From assembly GCA_021769725.1 (NCBI GenBank), contig JAETSI010000007.1, positions 1 to 64,000 of the forward strand: 64,000 nt of DNA, in the 5' to 3' direction. The DNA is from Oscillospiraceae bacterium (GTDB lineage Bacteria; Bacillota; Clostridia; Oscillospirales; Ruminococcaceae). The notes beneath the pieces are model-generated. The model was not told where the DNA came from, did not search any database, and was given only the letters and a program-made list of their open reading frames with translations. The position numbers were made by a program, and so were the translations under genes. Below, piece by piece: positions 53,118 through 60,818 of this stretch (positions are counted from its first letter, which is position 1; each line of letters opens with the position of its first letter).

Positions 53118-54362
53118 ATGGATATCGTATTACTTATTATCGGAATAATCCTGATTATACTGATGCTGCTTATTCTTTCCGCATTAAGGCAAATGAGCAG
53201 AAATACCGCCAATACGGATATTGCACCTCAGCTTGAAGCTCTGAAAAAAGATACGGAAACATCCGGCAGACAACTGCGTGAGGAAGTCTCTGTCAGCATT
53301 AACAACAGCGTTAAAGCAATGGGAGATATGCTTGTCTCTGCGCAAAAAAATTCCGGAGATGCCGTAGAAAAGCAGCTTGGCATCCTGGAAAACAGATTCA
53401 GAACCCTTGAATCAAACAATGAAATAAAGCTTGAAGCCATACGTTCTTCCATGACAAAGCATCTCACTGGAATTCAGGAAGAGAACAGCAAAAAACTGGA
53501 AGCTATCCAGGCAACGGTCAATGAAAAGCTTGAAAACAAGATGAACGAATCTTTCCGGCTTGTCAGCGAACGTCTGGAACAGGTATACAAAGGACTCGGC
53601 GAAATGCAGAATATCGCTTCCGGCGTGGGTGATCTCAAAAAAGTTCTCTCCAATGTAAAAAATCGAGGAATACTCGGTGAAATACAGCTTGGTGCAATCC
53701 TTGGAGAGATCCTTGCACCGGAGCAGTATGACCGTGATACAGCCACGATACCCGGAAGCAGCAACCGTGTTGAATTTGCGGTAAAGCTTCCCGGAAACGG
53801 TGACGGATGCGTCTATCTCCCGATAGATTCCAAATTTCCGGGCGATACCTTTGAAGCGCTCCAGAATGCATACGAATCCGGCAGCACAGAAGCCATTGCC
53901 GCAGCGAAAAAGACTTTGCAGACCGCTCTAAAAAAATGCGCAAAGGATATACATGACAAGTACATAGAACCGCCCTACACCACCAATTTCGGAATTATGT
54001 TCCTGCCCTTTGAGGGATTGTACGCCGAAGTGGTAAACAGCGGAATGATTGAAATATTGCAGCGTGACTTCAACGTAAATGTCTGCGGTCCGTCTACCAT
54101 GGCAGCAATGCTTAATTCTCTGCAAATGGGATTCCAGACACTGGCAATACAGAAAAAAAGCAGTCAGGTATGGGAGATACTTGGAGCAGTCAAATCCGAA
54201 TTCCTCAAATTTTCAAAGGCACTTGAAGATACGCAGAAAAATATCAAGAAAGCCGAAGATGATCTGGAAAAACTGGTTGGAGTGCGTACAAGACAAATAA
54301 ACAGAAAACTCAGCTCTGTTGAAGCGATGAATATACCGCTCTGCAATGAATCAGAAGAATAA
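53118..54362 (+). CDS. rmuC: RmuC family DNA recombination protein
   Basis: 414 residues. One N-terminal membrane segment (1-25), a long coiled coil (about 30-170) and a C-terminal nuclease-like domain with VLSNVKNRGILGEIQLGAIL, LPIDSKFPGDTFEAL (active-site Asp and Lys of the PD-(D/E)xK type) and NFGIMFLPFEGLYAEV. RmuC limits inversions and recombination in E. coli, with unclear biochemistry. GGAGGAA precedes the ATG. Confidence 0.93.
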   Translation: MDIVLLIIGIILIILMLLILSALRQMSRNTANTDIAPQLEALKKDTETSGRQLREEVSVSINNSVKAMGDMLVSAQKNSGDAVEKQLGILENRFRTLESNNEIKLEAIRSSMTKHLTGIQEENSKKLEAIQATVNEKLENKMNESFRLVSERLEQVYKGLGEMQNIASGVGDLKKVLSNVKNRGILGEIQLGAILGEILAPEQYDRDTATIPGSSNRVEFAVKLPGNGDGCVYLPIDSKFPGDTFEALQNAYESGSTEAIAAAKKTLQTALKKCAKDIHDKYIEPPYTTNFGIMFLPFEGLYAEVVNSGMIEILQRDFNVNVCGPSTMAAMLNSLQMGFQTLAIQKKSSQVWEILGAVKSEFLKFSKALEDTQKNIKKAEDDLEKLVGVRTRQINRKLSSVEAMNIPLCNESEE

Positions 54363-54369
54363 TACAAAA

Positions 54370-54399
54370 ACCGCCCGGAAAATCCAGGGCGGTTTTACT
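54370..54399 (+). terminator. Terminator of rmuC
   Basis: ACCGCCC pairs with GGGCGGT around a GGAAAATCCA loop, flanked by AAAA on the left and TTTTAC on the right, directly after the rmuC stop and before the convergent tRNA. Confidence 0.85.
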
Positions 54400-54408
54400 G
54401 TATGTATA

Positions 54409-54485
54409 TGGCGTCCCAAAGAGGAGTCGAACCTCCGGCCTGCTGCTTAGGAGGCAGCCGCTCTATCCTACTGAGCTATTGGGAC
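54409..54485 (-). tRNA. tRNA-Arg, anticodon CCU
   Basis: On the minus strand the acceptor GTCCCAA pairs with TTGGGAC, followed by GCCA, so CCA is encoded. Anticodon stem GCTGC/GCAGC holds the loop CTCCTAA with anticodon CCT (54451-54449). T arm GGAGG-TTCGACT-CCTCT (one non-Watson-Crick pair at most). 77 bases, reads AGG. Confidence 0.97.
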
Positions 54486-54494
54486 AGCATAAAT

Positions 54495-54523
54495 ATTATA
54501 TCACATCCCCACGCAAAATGCAA
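54495..54523 (-). promoter_or_regulatory. Sigma-A promoter of tRNA-Arg
   Basis: On the minus strand TTGCAT (54523-54518), 17 bp, TATAAT (54500-54495). Confidence 0.82.
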
Positions 54524-54562
54524 CATCCTGAAAAATATTTTATTCTTTTATCTAAATACTGT

Positions 54563-54595
54563 CAGAATTAGTGAAAAATAATTCTGTTTTTTTTT
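54563..54595 (+). terminator. Strong terminator with no evident upstream gene
   Basis: CAGAATTA (54563-54570) and TAATTCTG (54579-54586) form a perfect 8-bp stem, followed by nine T residues. It is 170 bases beyond the rmuC terminator and upstream of the YfhO promoter. Confidence 0.75.
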
Positions 54596-54604
54596 AAAAA
54601 ACCT

Positions 54605-54632
54605 TTTATTTTCTGAAAAAATGTGTTATAAT
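54605..54632 (+). promoter_or_regulatory. Probable promoter of the YfhO-family gene
   Basis: TATAAT at 54627-54632, preceded by TGTG as a possible extended -10; the -35 region (TTTTAT near 54604) is weak. Confidence 0.55.
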
Positions 54633-54669
54633 AAGTAAGTAAATATATACATATAACACGGAGGCTGAA

Positions 54670-57174
54670 ATGTCAAAAAAAACCTGTGTATTTTCACGCT
54701 GCACAAAAGAAAAATACCTCGCAGCTTTTCTTCTGGGTGCGCTGTGCCTGCTGCTGCCTTTGCTGCCGATAATGATTTCCAATCACGGATACTTCATTTA
54801 CTGCGGAGATTATAATGCACAGCAGATACCGTTCTATAATATGGCTAACGATACCGTTCGGAGCGGCGGAACTTTCGGTTGGAACTGGCTTACCGATCTC
54901 GGATCGGATTTTATGACCTCCTATTCCTTTTACCTGTGGGGAAGCCCGTTTTTCTGGCTCTCTGCGGTTCTTCCGAGAGGACTCGTAACATTCTCCATGC
55001 CGGTTCTCCTGGCAATAAAACACGGTATGGCGTCCCTGACAGCGTATGCGTACATCCGGCGTTTCGTCCGCAGCAAGGATGCGGCGCTTATAGGAGGACT
55101 TCTATACGCCTGCTCCGGATTTCAGTGCTTTAATATTTTCTTTAACCATTTTCAGGACGTTACAGCTTTCTTCCCTCTCATGCTCATTGCAATGGAGGAA
55201 AATATAAATAACCGCAGAAAAGGTGTTTTTGCAGCTGCCGTAGCATTTATGGCTATCCTGAACTACTACTTTTTCTCAGGTCAGGCAGTATTTCTTGTAC
55301 TGTACTATCTTATACGAATGGGTGCTTCCGATTTTAAAACCTCCTGGAAAAAATTCTTCGGTCTTGTCTTTGAGGCTGTTATCGGAGTTATGATCGCTGG
55401 CTTTATCCTTATACCGTCAGCTCTGGCTATCGTTACAAATCATCGTGTCGATAATTTTGCCTACGGAACCGATATGGTTCTCTACAATGATAATACCCTT
55501 ATCCCGAGAATTATCCAGTCGTTCTTCATGCCTCCGGACACACCTGCAAGTCCAAATCTCTTCGCCTCGGACTATGAGAAATGGGCTTCTATCGGCGGAT
55601 ATCTTCCCCTCTTCTCAATGGCAGGAGTCGTCGCTTTCATCCGTGGACGGAAAAAACACTGGGCTGCAAAGCTCTCTGTCTGCTGCATTATCTTCGCATT
55701 CATTCCGTTTTTAAACAGCCTTTTCCAGGCTGTGAACTCCTACTACTACGCACGCTGGTTCTATATGCCCGTGCTGATATTCGCAATGATGACTGCCGTA
55801 TCGCTGGACGATGCAGAATCTGATCTCCGCTTCGGCTGGAAATTCTGCGCCGCCGTCCTGGTAGCATTTGCTGTGATCGGATGTCTGCCTACAGTTGACG
55901 AAAATGAAAAGCGCCATTTCTTCCGGCTGCCTTCTGACCCTCTGTATTTCTGGATAGTAATAGCCGTAGCTGCCGTTTGTCTTGCCGGATCTGCGGTGAT
56001 TTACACACTCAGGAAAAAAGGACGTCCTTTCATGAAGCTTGGCATCTGGATGACTGCCGCTGCCTCTGTACTGTGCATCTGCACCTCTGTGTACTACTGT
56101 GCCTCAACGGTAAAATATGCACGCCTCTATGTGGATTCCGCCGTGAAAGGCAAGGACGCTGTCTGTGAAAAGGTCAGTGAAGATAATTTCTTCCGAATCG
56201 ACATTTCAGAAAACTGCGATAACTATTCCATGCTCTGGGGACTTCCGAATATGAGAGCGTTCCAAAGCGTTGTAAATACCTCGATCATGGATTTTTACCA
56301 GGATATCGGTCTTAACCGTGATGTTGCATCCCGTGCTGATCCGGATCACTATACATTGCGTGGACTCTTTTCCGTAAAATACTATTACAGGGATATCCGT
56401 TTTGCAGAGCCATATGAAAAACTTGGCGAGCTGTCATCGGAAATCTCTTCAAAGCAGAATTCCGACGAAAAGGATTTCAGCAATTCCGATATCACTCAGC
56501 TTCTTCCCGGCTTTGAGTACAAGGAATCAAACGATTATTTCGAGATCTACGAAAATACGCTGTATATTCCCATGGGATCAGGCTACGACACTTACATTTC
56601 TACAAAAGATGCCGAAAAGCAAAAGAATATCTGCCGTGAAAAACTTCTCATAGATACGCTTGTACTCAGCGATAAACAAATCGAAAAATACTCTGATATC
56701 CTTGAAAAATATGAACCGGAACACGAACTTACAAAAGATGACTACATCCGCATCTGTAAAGAAAAACAGGCGAACTCTTCATCTGAATTCCGTTACAGCC
56801 ACTATGGATTCAGCTCCGAAATTACTCTTGATAAGCCGCAGCTCATATTTTTCAGCGTTCCTTACAGCAACGGATGGACAGCAGAAGTCAACGGAAAAAA
56901 AGCTGACGTTGAAAAAGTATCATACGGTTTTATGGCTGTCAGGGCAGATACAGGAACAAACGAGATCGTGTTCAGATACAGAACACCCGGTCTTACTTCC
57001 GGAACGATAGTAACTATCGTCGGAATCCTGCTCCTGACCGGCTACCTGATAATTAACCGGATCTTCTTTAAAAACGACGACGGAAACAGGCATACGCACT
57101 TCTACTGCTATGATTCCTTCAGCGAACCCGCCGCTTCACGGAAATACTGTGAAAATCTTCTTGGAAAGGATTGA
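54670..57174 (+). CDS. YfhO family membrane protein
   Basis: 834 residues with roughly 13 membrane segments in the first 480 residues and one near the C-terminus, and a large extracytoplasmic domain between. YNAQQIPFYNMANDTVRSG and FNWLTDLGSDF-like text (GWNWLTDLGSDF) near the N-terminus and VPYSNGWTAEVNGKKADV near the end are YfhO hallmarks. YfhO proteins are GT-C-fold enzymes linked to glycosylation of teichoic or lipoteichoic acids; the exact donor here is unknown. The stop is 4 bases before the Nudix start. Confidence 0.92.
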   Translation: MSKKTCVFSRCTKEKYLAAFLLGALCLLLPLLPIMISNHGYFIYCGDYNAQQIPFYNMANDTVRSGGTFGWNWLTDLGSDFMTSYSFYLWGSPFFWLSAVLPRGLVTFSMPVLLAIKHGMASLTAYAYIRRFVRSKDAALIGGLLYACSGFQCFNIFFNHFQDVTAFFPLMLIAMEENINNRRKGVFAAAVAFMAILNYYFFSGQAVFLVLYYLIRMGASDFKTSWKKFFGLVFEAVIGVMIAGFILIPSALAIVTNHRVDNFAYGTDMVLYNDNTLIPRIIQSFFMPPDTPASPNLFASDYEKWASIGGYLPLFSMAGVVAFIRGRKKHWAAKLSVCCIIFAFIPFLNSLFQAVNSYYYARWFYMPVLIFAMMTAVSLDDAESDLRFGWKFCAAVLVAFAVIGCLPTVDENEKRHFFRLPSDPLYFWIVIAVAAVCLAGSAVIYTLRKKGRPFMKLGIWMTAAASVLCICTSVYYCASTVKYARLYVDSAVKGKDAVCEKVSEDNFFRIDISENCDNYSMLWGLPNMRAFQSVVNTSIMDFYQDIGLNRDVASRADPDHYTLRGLFSVKYYYRDIRFAEPYEKLGELSSEISSKQNSDEKDFSNSDITQLLPGFEYKESNDYFEIYENTLYIPMGSGYDTYISTKDAEKQKNICREKLLIDTLVLSDKQIEKYSDILEKYEPEHELTKDDYIRICKEKQANSSSEFRYSHYGFSSEITLDKPQLIFFSVPYSNGWTAEVNGKKADVEKVSYGFMAVRADTGTNEIVFRYRTPGLTSGTIVTIVGILLLTGYLIINRIFFKNDDGNRHTHFYCYDSFSEPAASRKYCENLLGKD

Positions 57175-57178
57175 TATT

Positions 57179-57727
57179 ATGGACAGAAACATGCATCTTG
57201 AAGAAAAGACCATTGAAAGTCATACAGTATATGAAGGACCTATATTTACCATAAACCACGACACAGTGGAACTTGAAAACGGCGGACGGGCAATCCGTGA
57301 CGTACTGCTTCACAACGGCGGTGTCTGCGTCGTTCCGGTCACGGACAACAACGAAATATATATGGTTCGGCAATTCCGGTATCCGTTCGGTAAAGCAACT
57401 CTTGAAGTTCCTGCCGGAAAACTGGAAGCAGGTGAAGATCATTCCGACTGCGGACGGAGGGAACTCCTTGAAGAAACGGGATGTGTATGCAGCGAATATA
57501 CCTATCTCGGAGAAATGTATCCGACTCCTGCATACAATAGTGAGATAACTCATATGTATCTTGCCCGTGGACTGAAATACAAGGAGCAGCATCTCGATGA
57601 CGGAGAATTTCTTGATGTTGTGACCGTTCCTTTCGCCGAGGTCGTGAGAATGATAATGGATGGAGAGATAAAAGACGGAAAAACTCAGACGGCTATCCTG
57701 AAAGCAGCCCGAATACTTGATATTTGA
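57179..57727 (+). CDS. Nudix hydrolase, ADP-ribose pyrophosphatase type
   Basis: 182 residues from MDRNMHLEEK (ATG 57179), with GGAAAGGA upstream. The Nudix box is complete: G-x5-E-x7-REUXEEXGU in GKLEAGEDHSDCGRRELLEETG. An N-terminal beta extension before it (HTVYEGPIFTINHDTVEL) and VRQFRYPFGK fit the NudF/ADPRase branch, which splits ADP-ribose into AMP and ribose 5-phosphate. Translationally close to the YfhO gene. Confidence 0.93.
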   Translation: MDRNMHLEEKTIESHTVYEGPIFTINHDTVELENGGRAIRDVLLHNGGVCVVPVTDNNEIYMVRQFRYPFGKATLEVPAGKLEAGEDHSDCGRRELLEETGCVCSEYTYLGEMYPTPAYNSEITHMYLARGLKYKEQHLDDGEFLDVVTVPFAEVVRMIMDGEIKDGKTQTAILKAARILDI

Positions 57728-57742
57728 GATCGGAAACAAAAA

Positions 57743-57776
57743 CGACTCGCTCCGGAAGTGCTTCCGGAACGAGCCG
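57743..57776. terminator. Terminator shared by the Nudix gene and spoVG
   Basis: CGACTCG-C-TCCGGAAG (57743-57758) pairs with CTTCCGGA-A-CGAGCCG (57761-57776) around a TG loop. On the minus strand it is followed by TTTTTGTTTCC, a good U-run for spoVG; on the plus strand the tract is weak. Confidence 0.8.
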
Positions 57777-57805
57777 TATTCTGAATTCATTTACATTTTC
57801 CTCGG

Positions 57806-58114
57806 TCAGATTTCCGTATCTTCACCGGAAACGCTTTCCTCTTCTTCTGCTTTCATTTCTGCAAGCTGCTTCTCATAGGATTCAATAATGCTTTCCTCCA
57901 GAAGCTTTCTGGCAGAAGATGAAATCGGGTGAACAATGTCTCTGAAAATGCCGTTTTCTTCCTTTCTGCTGGGCATAGCAACGAAGAGTCTTTCGTCTCC
58001 CTGAACGACTTTGATGTCATGAACGGCAATCATGTCATCCAGAGTAATTGAAACAACTGCTCTGAGACGACCGTCTGACAGGATCTTTCTGATTTTTACG
58101 TCAGTGATCTCCAT
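57806..58114 (-). CDS. spoVG: SpoVG-like RNA/DNA-binding regulator
   Basis: 102 residues from MEITDVKIRK (ATG 58114), with AAGGAGG upstream. The core ITDVKIRKI, RAVVSITLDDMIAVHDIKV (shown in part), FVAMPSRK and FRDIVHPISSSARK is the SpoVG family. A Glu-rich tail follows, as in many Firmicutes. SpoVG binds nucleic acids and affects division, sporulation and virulence genes in different species. Its own promoter and a structured 5' leader lie upstream. Confidence 0.97.
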   Translation of the reverse strand: MEITDVKIRKILSDGRLRAVVSITLDDMIAVHDIKVVQGDERLFVAMPSRKEENGIFRDIVHPISSSARKLLEESIIESYEKQLAEMKAEEEESVSGEDTEI

Positions 58115-58213
58115 ACTCTTTAACCTCCTTGTTTTATAAATATTCTGTCCGCCTAACAAGACAGAACTTCAGCAAAAAGTGAGGGATAATAATATCCGTT
58201 ATCACTTACTAAT

Positions 58214-58242
58214 AATATATCACATAATTCTGTAAAATGCAA
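58214..58242 (-). promoter_or_regulatory. Sigma-A promoter of spoVG
   Basis: On the minus strand TTGCAT (58242-58237), 17 bp, TATATT (58219-58214). The leader that follows has two hairpins: AAGTGATAA/TTATCCCTCACTT near 58175-58207 with a T-run, and TTCTGTC/GACAGAA near 58142-58168. A GGGG-CATA-CCCC hairpin on the other strand near 58273-58284 precedes murC. Confidence 0.65.
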
Positions 58243-58310
58243 GAATTAATCTAAAAAATAAAAATTTACTGCGGGGCATACCCCTGAAATAAAAGAAAGG
58301 TTGCGATAAT

Positions 58311-59720
58311 TTGAACAAAAATATTTTAAATGGAAAAAAACACATTCATTTCATCGGAATTGGAGGGTCTGGAATGTACCCTCTCGCTCAGATTCTTCAT
58401 TCACAGGGATTCTTCCTTACAGGTTCTGACAACAATGAAACCGAGACCCTTGACGCAGTGCGTAAAATGGGAATCCCCGTTTTCATTGGTCAGAGAGCCG
58501 AAAATATTGAAGGCGCTGATCTTATAGTTCACACAGCAGCTATCATGGAAGATAATCCGGAGCTTATGGCTGCACGTCAGAGCGGAATCCCTGTCCTTGA
58601 AAGAGCTGATCTCCTTGGAATTGTAACATCATGGTATGACAATGCTGTATGCGTTACGGGAACTCACGGCAAAACCACCGTTACTTCTATGATAACGCAG
58701 ATCTTTTTCACTGCCGGAATTGATCTTTCCGCCTATATTGGTGGAAAACTGCCATGTATCGGAGGAAGCGGTCTCGCAGGGAAAAGCGATATTCTGGTAT
58801 GTGAATCCTGCGAATTTGAAGATCATTTTCTTAAACTTTCACCTGATATTTCTGTGATCCTTAATATTGACGCCGATCATCTTGACTACTTCGGAACACT
58901 GGAAAACATCAAGCAGTCATTCAGGAAATTTGCCGAAATGACTTCGAAGATCCTGATAGTTAACGGTTCAGACCCCAATACCGCCGACGCTCTGGAGGGA
59001 ATAGACAGGAATATCATAACTTTCGGCAAAGACCGTTCCTGCAATTTCTACCCTGAAAATATAAAGCACGAAAACGGTCTGCTCACTACGTTTGATCTGA
59101 TGAAAAACGGTACAAGACTTGGTAAGATAACCCTTCATATAGCCGGAATCCACAACGTTCTCAATGCTGTTGCCGCCGCCGCTGCCGCAGATTTCCTCGG
59201 TATAGGCTTCGATTCTGTTCAGAAAGGACTTGCAGACTTCCGTGGTGCAAAACGCAGATTTGAGAAGCTCGGTTATGAACAAGGAATAACTTTTGTGGAC
59301 GATTACGCCCATCATCCCACTGAACTTGAGGCTGCTCTCAATGCCGCTATGGAGATGAATTTCAATCATGTATGGGCTGTTTTCCAGCCGTTTACGTTTT
59401 CAAGAACTAAACTTCTGCTTGATGATTTCGCCCGGGTTCTTCAGATTCCGGATCATGTGATTCTTACCGATATTATGGGAAGCCGTGAGAAAAACATATA
59501 TGGTATATTCACACGCCATCTGGCAGAAAAAATTCCCGGATGCATATGGTTTCCACAGGACGAATCAGAAGAATGGACGGATGAACGGAAATATTTTAAC
59601 TTTCAGCAAGTGTGCGATTATGTATGCAGTCATGCAAAAAGCGGTGATCTTGTTATCACTCTAGGATGCGGAGATGCTTACAAAATTGCAGGAATGATAA
59701 TTAACCAATTAAAAAAATAA
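58311..59720 (+). CDS. murC: UDP-N-acetylmuramate--L-alanine ligase
   Basis: Adds L-Ala to UDP-MurNAc, first stem-peptide step. 469 residues from a TTG start at 58311, with GAAAGG upstream. The N-terminal Rossmann motif IHFIGIGGSGMYPLA, the ATP loop VTGTHGKTTVTSM, the metal Glu region and YAHHPTELEAAL are all present. The next gene, lexA, starts 15 bases downstream, so both may be on one mRNA. Confidence 0.97.
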   Translation: MNKNILNGKKHIHFIGIGGSGMYPLAQILHSQGFFLTGSDNNETETLDAVRKMGIPVFIGQRAENIEGADLIVHTAAIMEDNPELMAARQSGIPVLERADLLGIVTSWYDNAVCVTGTHGKTTVTSMITQIFFTAGIDLSAYIGGKLPCIGGSGLAGKSDILVCESCEFEDHFLKLSPDISVILNIDADHLDYFGTLENIKQSFRKFAEMTSKILIVNGSDPNTADALEGIDRNIITFGKDRSCNFYPENIKHENGLLTTFDLMKNGTRLGKITLHIAGIHNVLNAVAAAAAADFLGIGFDSVQKGLADFRGAKRRFEKLGYEQGITFVDDYAHHPTELEAALNAAMEMNFNHVWAVFQPFTFSRTKLLLDDFARVLQIPDHVILTDIMGSREKNIYGIFTRHLAEKIPGCIWFPQDESEEWTDERKYFNFQQVCDYVCSHAKSGDLVITLGCGDAYKIAGMIINQLKK

Positions 59721-59735
59721 TAAAGGAGGAGCATT

Positions 59736-60317
59736 ATGCTTACAGATAAGGAAATCGAAGTTTTCAACTTTATAAAAAAGTGTCTCGGTGAGGGATATTC
59801 TCCATCGGTAAGAGAAATTATGGACTACATGGGATTCAAATCCACCTCAACGGCTCACAGATATATCGAAATTCTCTGTAACGAAGGACTTATCGAGAAG
59901 AAGGACAATCTCAACCGTACTCTGCGCCTGCCCAACAGCGGCTGCGCCTCTGTTCCGATCATAGGAACAGTTACAGCCGGACAGCCTATTACAGCTATTG
60001 AAGATATCACAGGATATGTCGGATTTGAAACGACACGGTGTGATCCAAGCGAACTCTTCGCCCTGACGATCAGGGGGGAAAGCATGATAAACGCCGGCAT
60101 TCTGGACGGTGATATAGTTATCGTACAACGCTGTTCCTACGCTGAAAACGGTGATATCGTCGTTGCCTTTATCGACAGAAGCGACGCCACTGTCAAGCGG
60201 TTCTATAAAGAAAACGGGCACTTCCGTCTCCAGCCTGAAAATGATACCATGGAACCTATCATCGTTGATGAAGTGGAGATCCTTGGAAAAGTTATCGGAC
60301 TTAAAAGATATTACTAA
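59736..60317 (+). CDS. lexA: LexA repressor
   Basis: SOS repressor that cleaves itself when RecA is active. 193 residues. Winged HTH 1-65 with PSVREIMDYMGFKSTSTAHRYI (shown in part), cleavage site Ala81-Gly82 in TVTAGQP, nucleophile Ser116 in RGESMINAG and general base Lys154 in ATVKRFY. No Gram-positive LexA box GAAC-N4-GTTC was found near its start. GGAGGA precedes the ATG. Confidence 0.96.
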   Translation: MLTDKEIEVFNFIKKCLGEGYSPSVREIMDYMGFKSTSTAHRYIEILCNEGLIEKKDNLNRTLRLPNSGCASVPIIGTVTAGQPITAIEDITGYVGFETTRCDPSELFALTIRGESMINAGILDGDIVIVQRCSYAENGDIVVAFIDRSDATVKRFYKENGHFRLQPENDTMEPIIVDEVEILGKVIGLKRYY

Positions 60318-60384
60318 AAGTTTTCCAATTTTAGGCGAAAAATATAATTCCCGGAGAATTATCAAAAAATATCTGAAAAACTAT

Positions 60385-60412
60385 TTCAAAATGAAAGAAA
60401 ATGTTGTATAAT
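60385..60412 (+). promoter_or_regulatory. Probable promoter of zapA and downstream genes
   Basis: TATAAT at 60407-60412 with TTCAAA at 60385-60390 (16 bp). Start point near 60419, so a start codon at 60429 would leave a leader of only 10 bases. Confidence 0.55.
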
Positions 60413-60452
60413 ATAGAACGGAGCAATTATGCCCGGAAAGGAAAAGACAAAA

Positions 60453-60818
60453 ATGCTTAATGATGTAAAAGTTATTATATGCGGCAAGGAGTACAAACTT
60501 AAGACATCTGAGTCGCCCAACTACGTATTCTCTCTTGGAAGAGCACTTGAAGCAAAGATAAATGAGATAATCAACTCCGGCAGCGGATCTTCTCCCTACG
60601 GAGCTTCCATAATGGTAGCTCTCAGCCTTCTTGACGATCTCAACAAAGCTAATCAAAAGCTTGACAGCGTCAGAAATCAGACAAAGGAATATGTTGACGA
60701 GGCTGGAAAATCAAGGATAGAACGTGATTCTGCACAGAAAGAAATAGAAGTGCTCAAATCAAAGATCGTACAGCTTGAAAATATGGTTAAACTTAAACAA
60801 CTCAAGGACAGCATCTGA
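60453..60818 (+). CDS. zapA: Cell division protein ZapA
   Basis: 121 residues from ATG 60453; ATG 60429 is an alternative with GGAG close upstream but a nearly leaderless transcript. DVKVIICGKEYKLKT is the ZapA N-terminal domain; SPYGASIMVALSLLDDLNKA is the dimerisation helix and the last 50 residues form a coiled coil. ZapA crosslinks FtsZ filaments at the ring. The stop overlaps the start of the U32 gene (TGATG). Confidence 0.88.
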   Translation: MLNDVKVIICGKEYKLKTSESPNYVFSLGRALEAKINEIINSGSGSSPYGASIMVALSLLDDLNKANQKLDSVRNQTKEYVDEAGKSRIERDSAQKEIEVLKSKIVQLENMVKLKQLKDSI

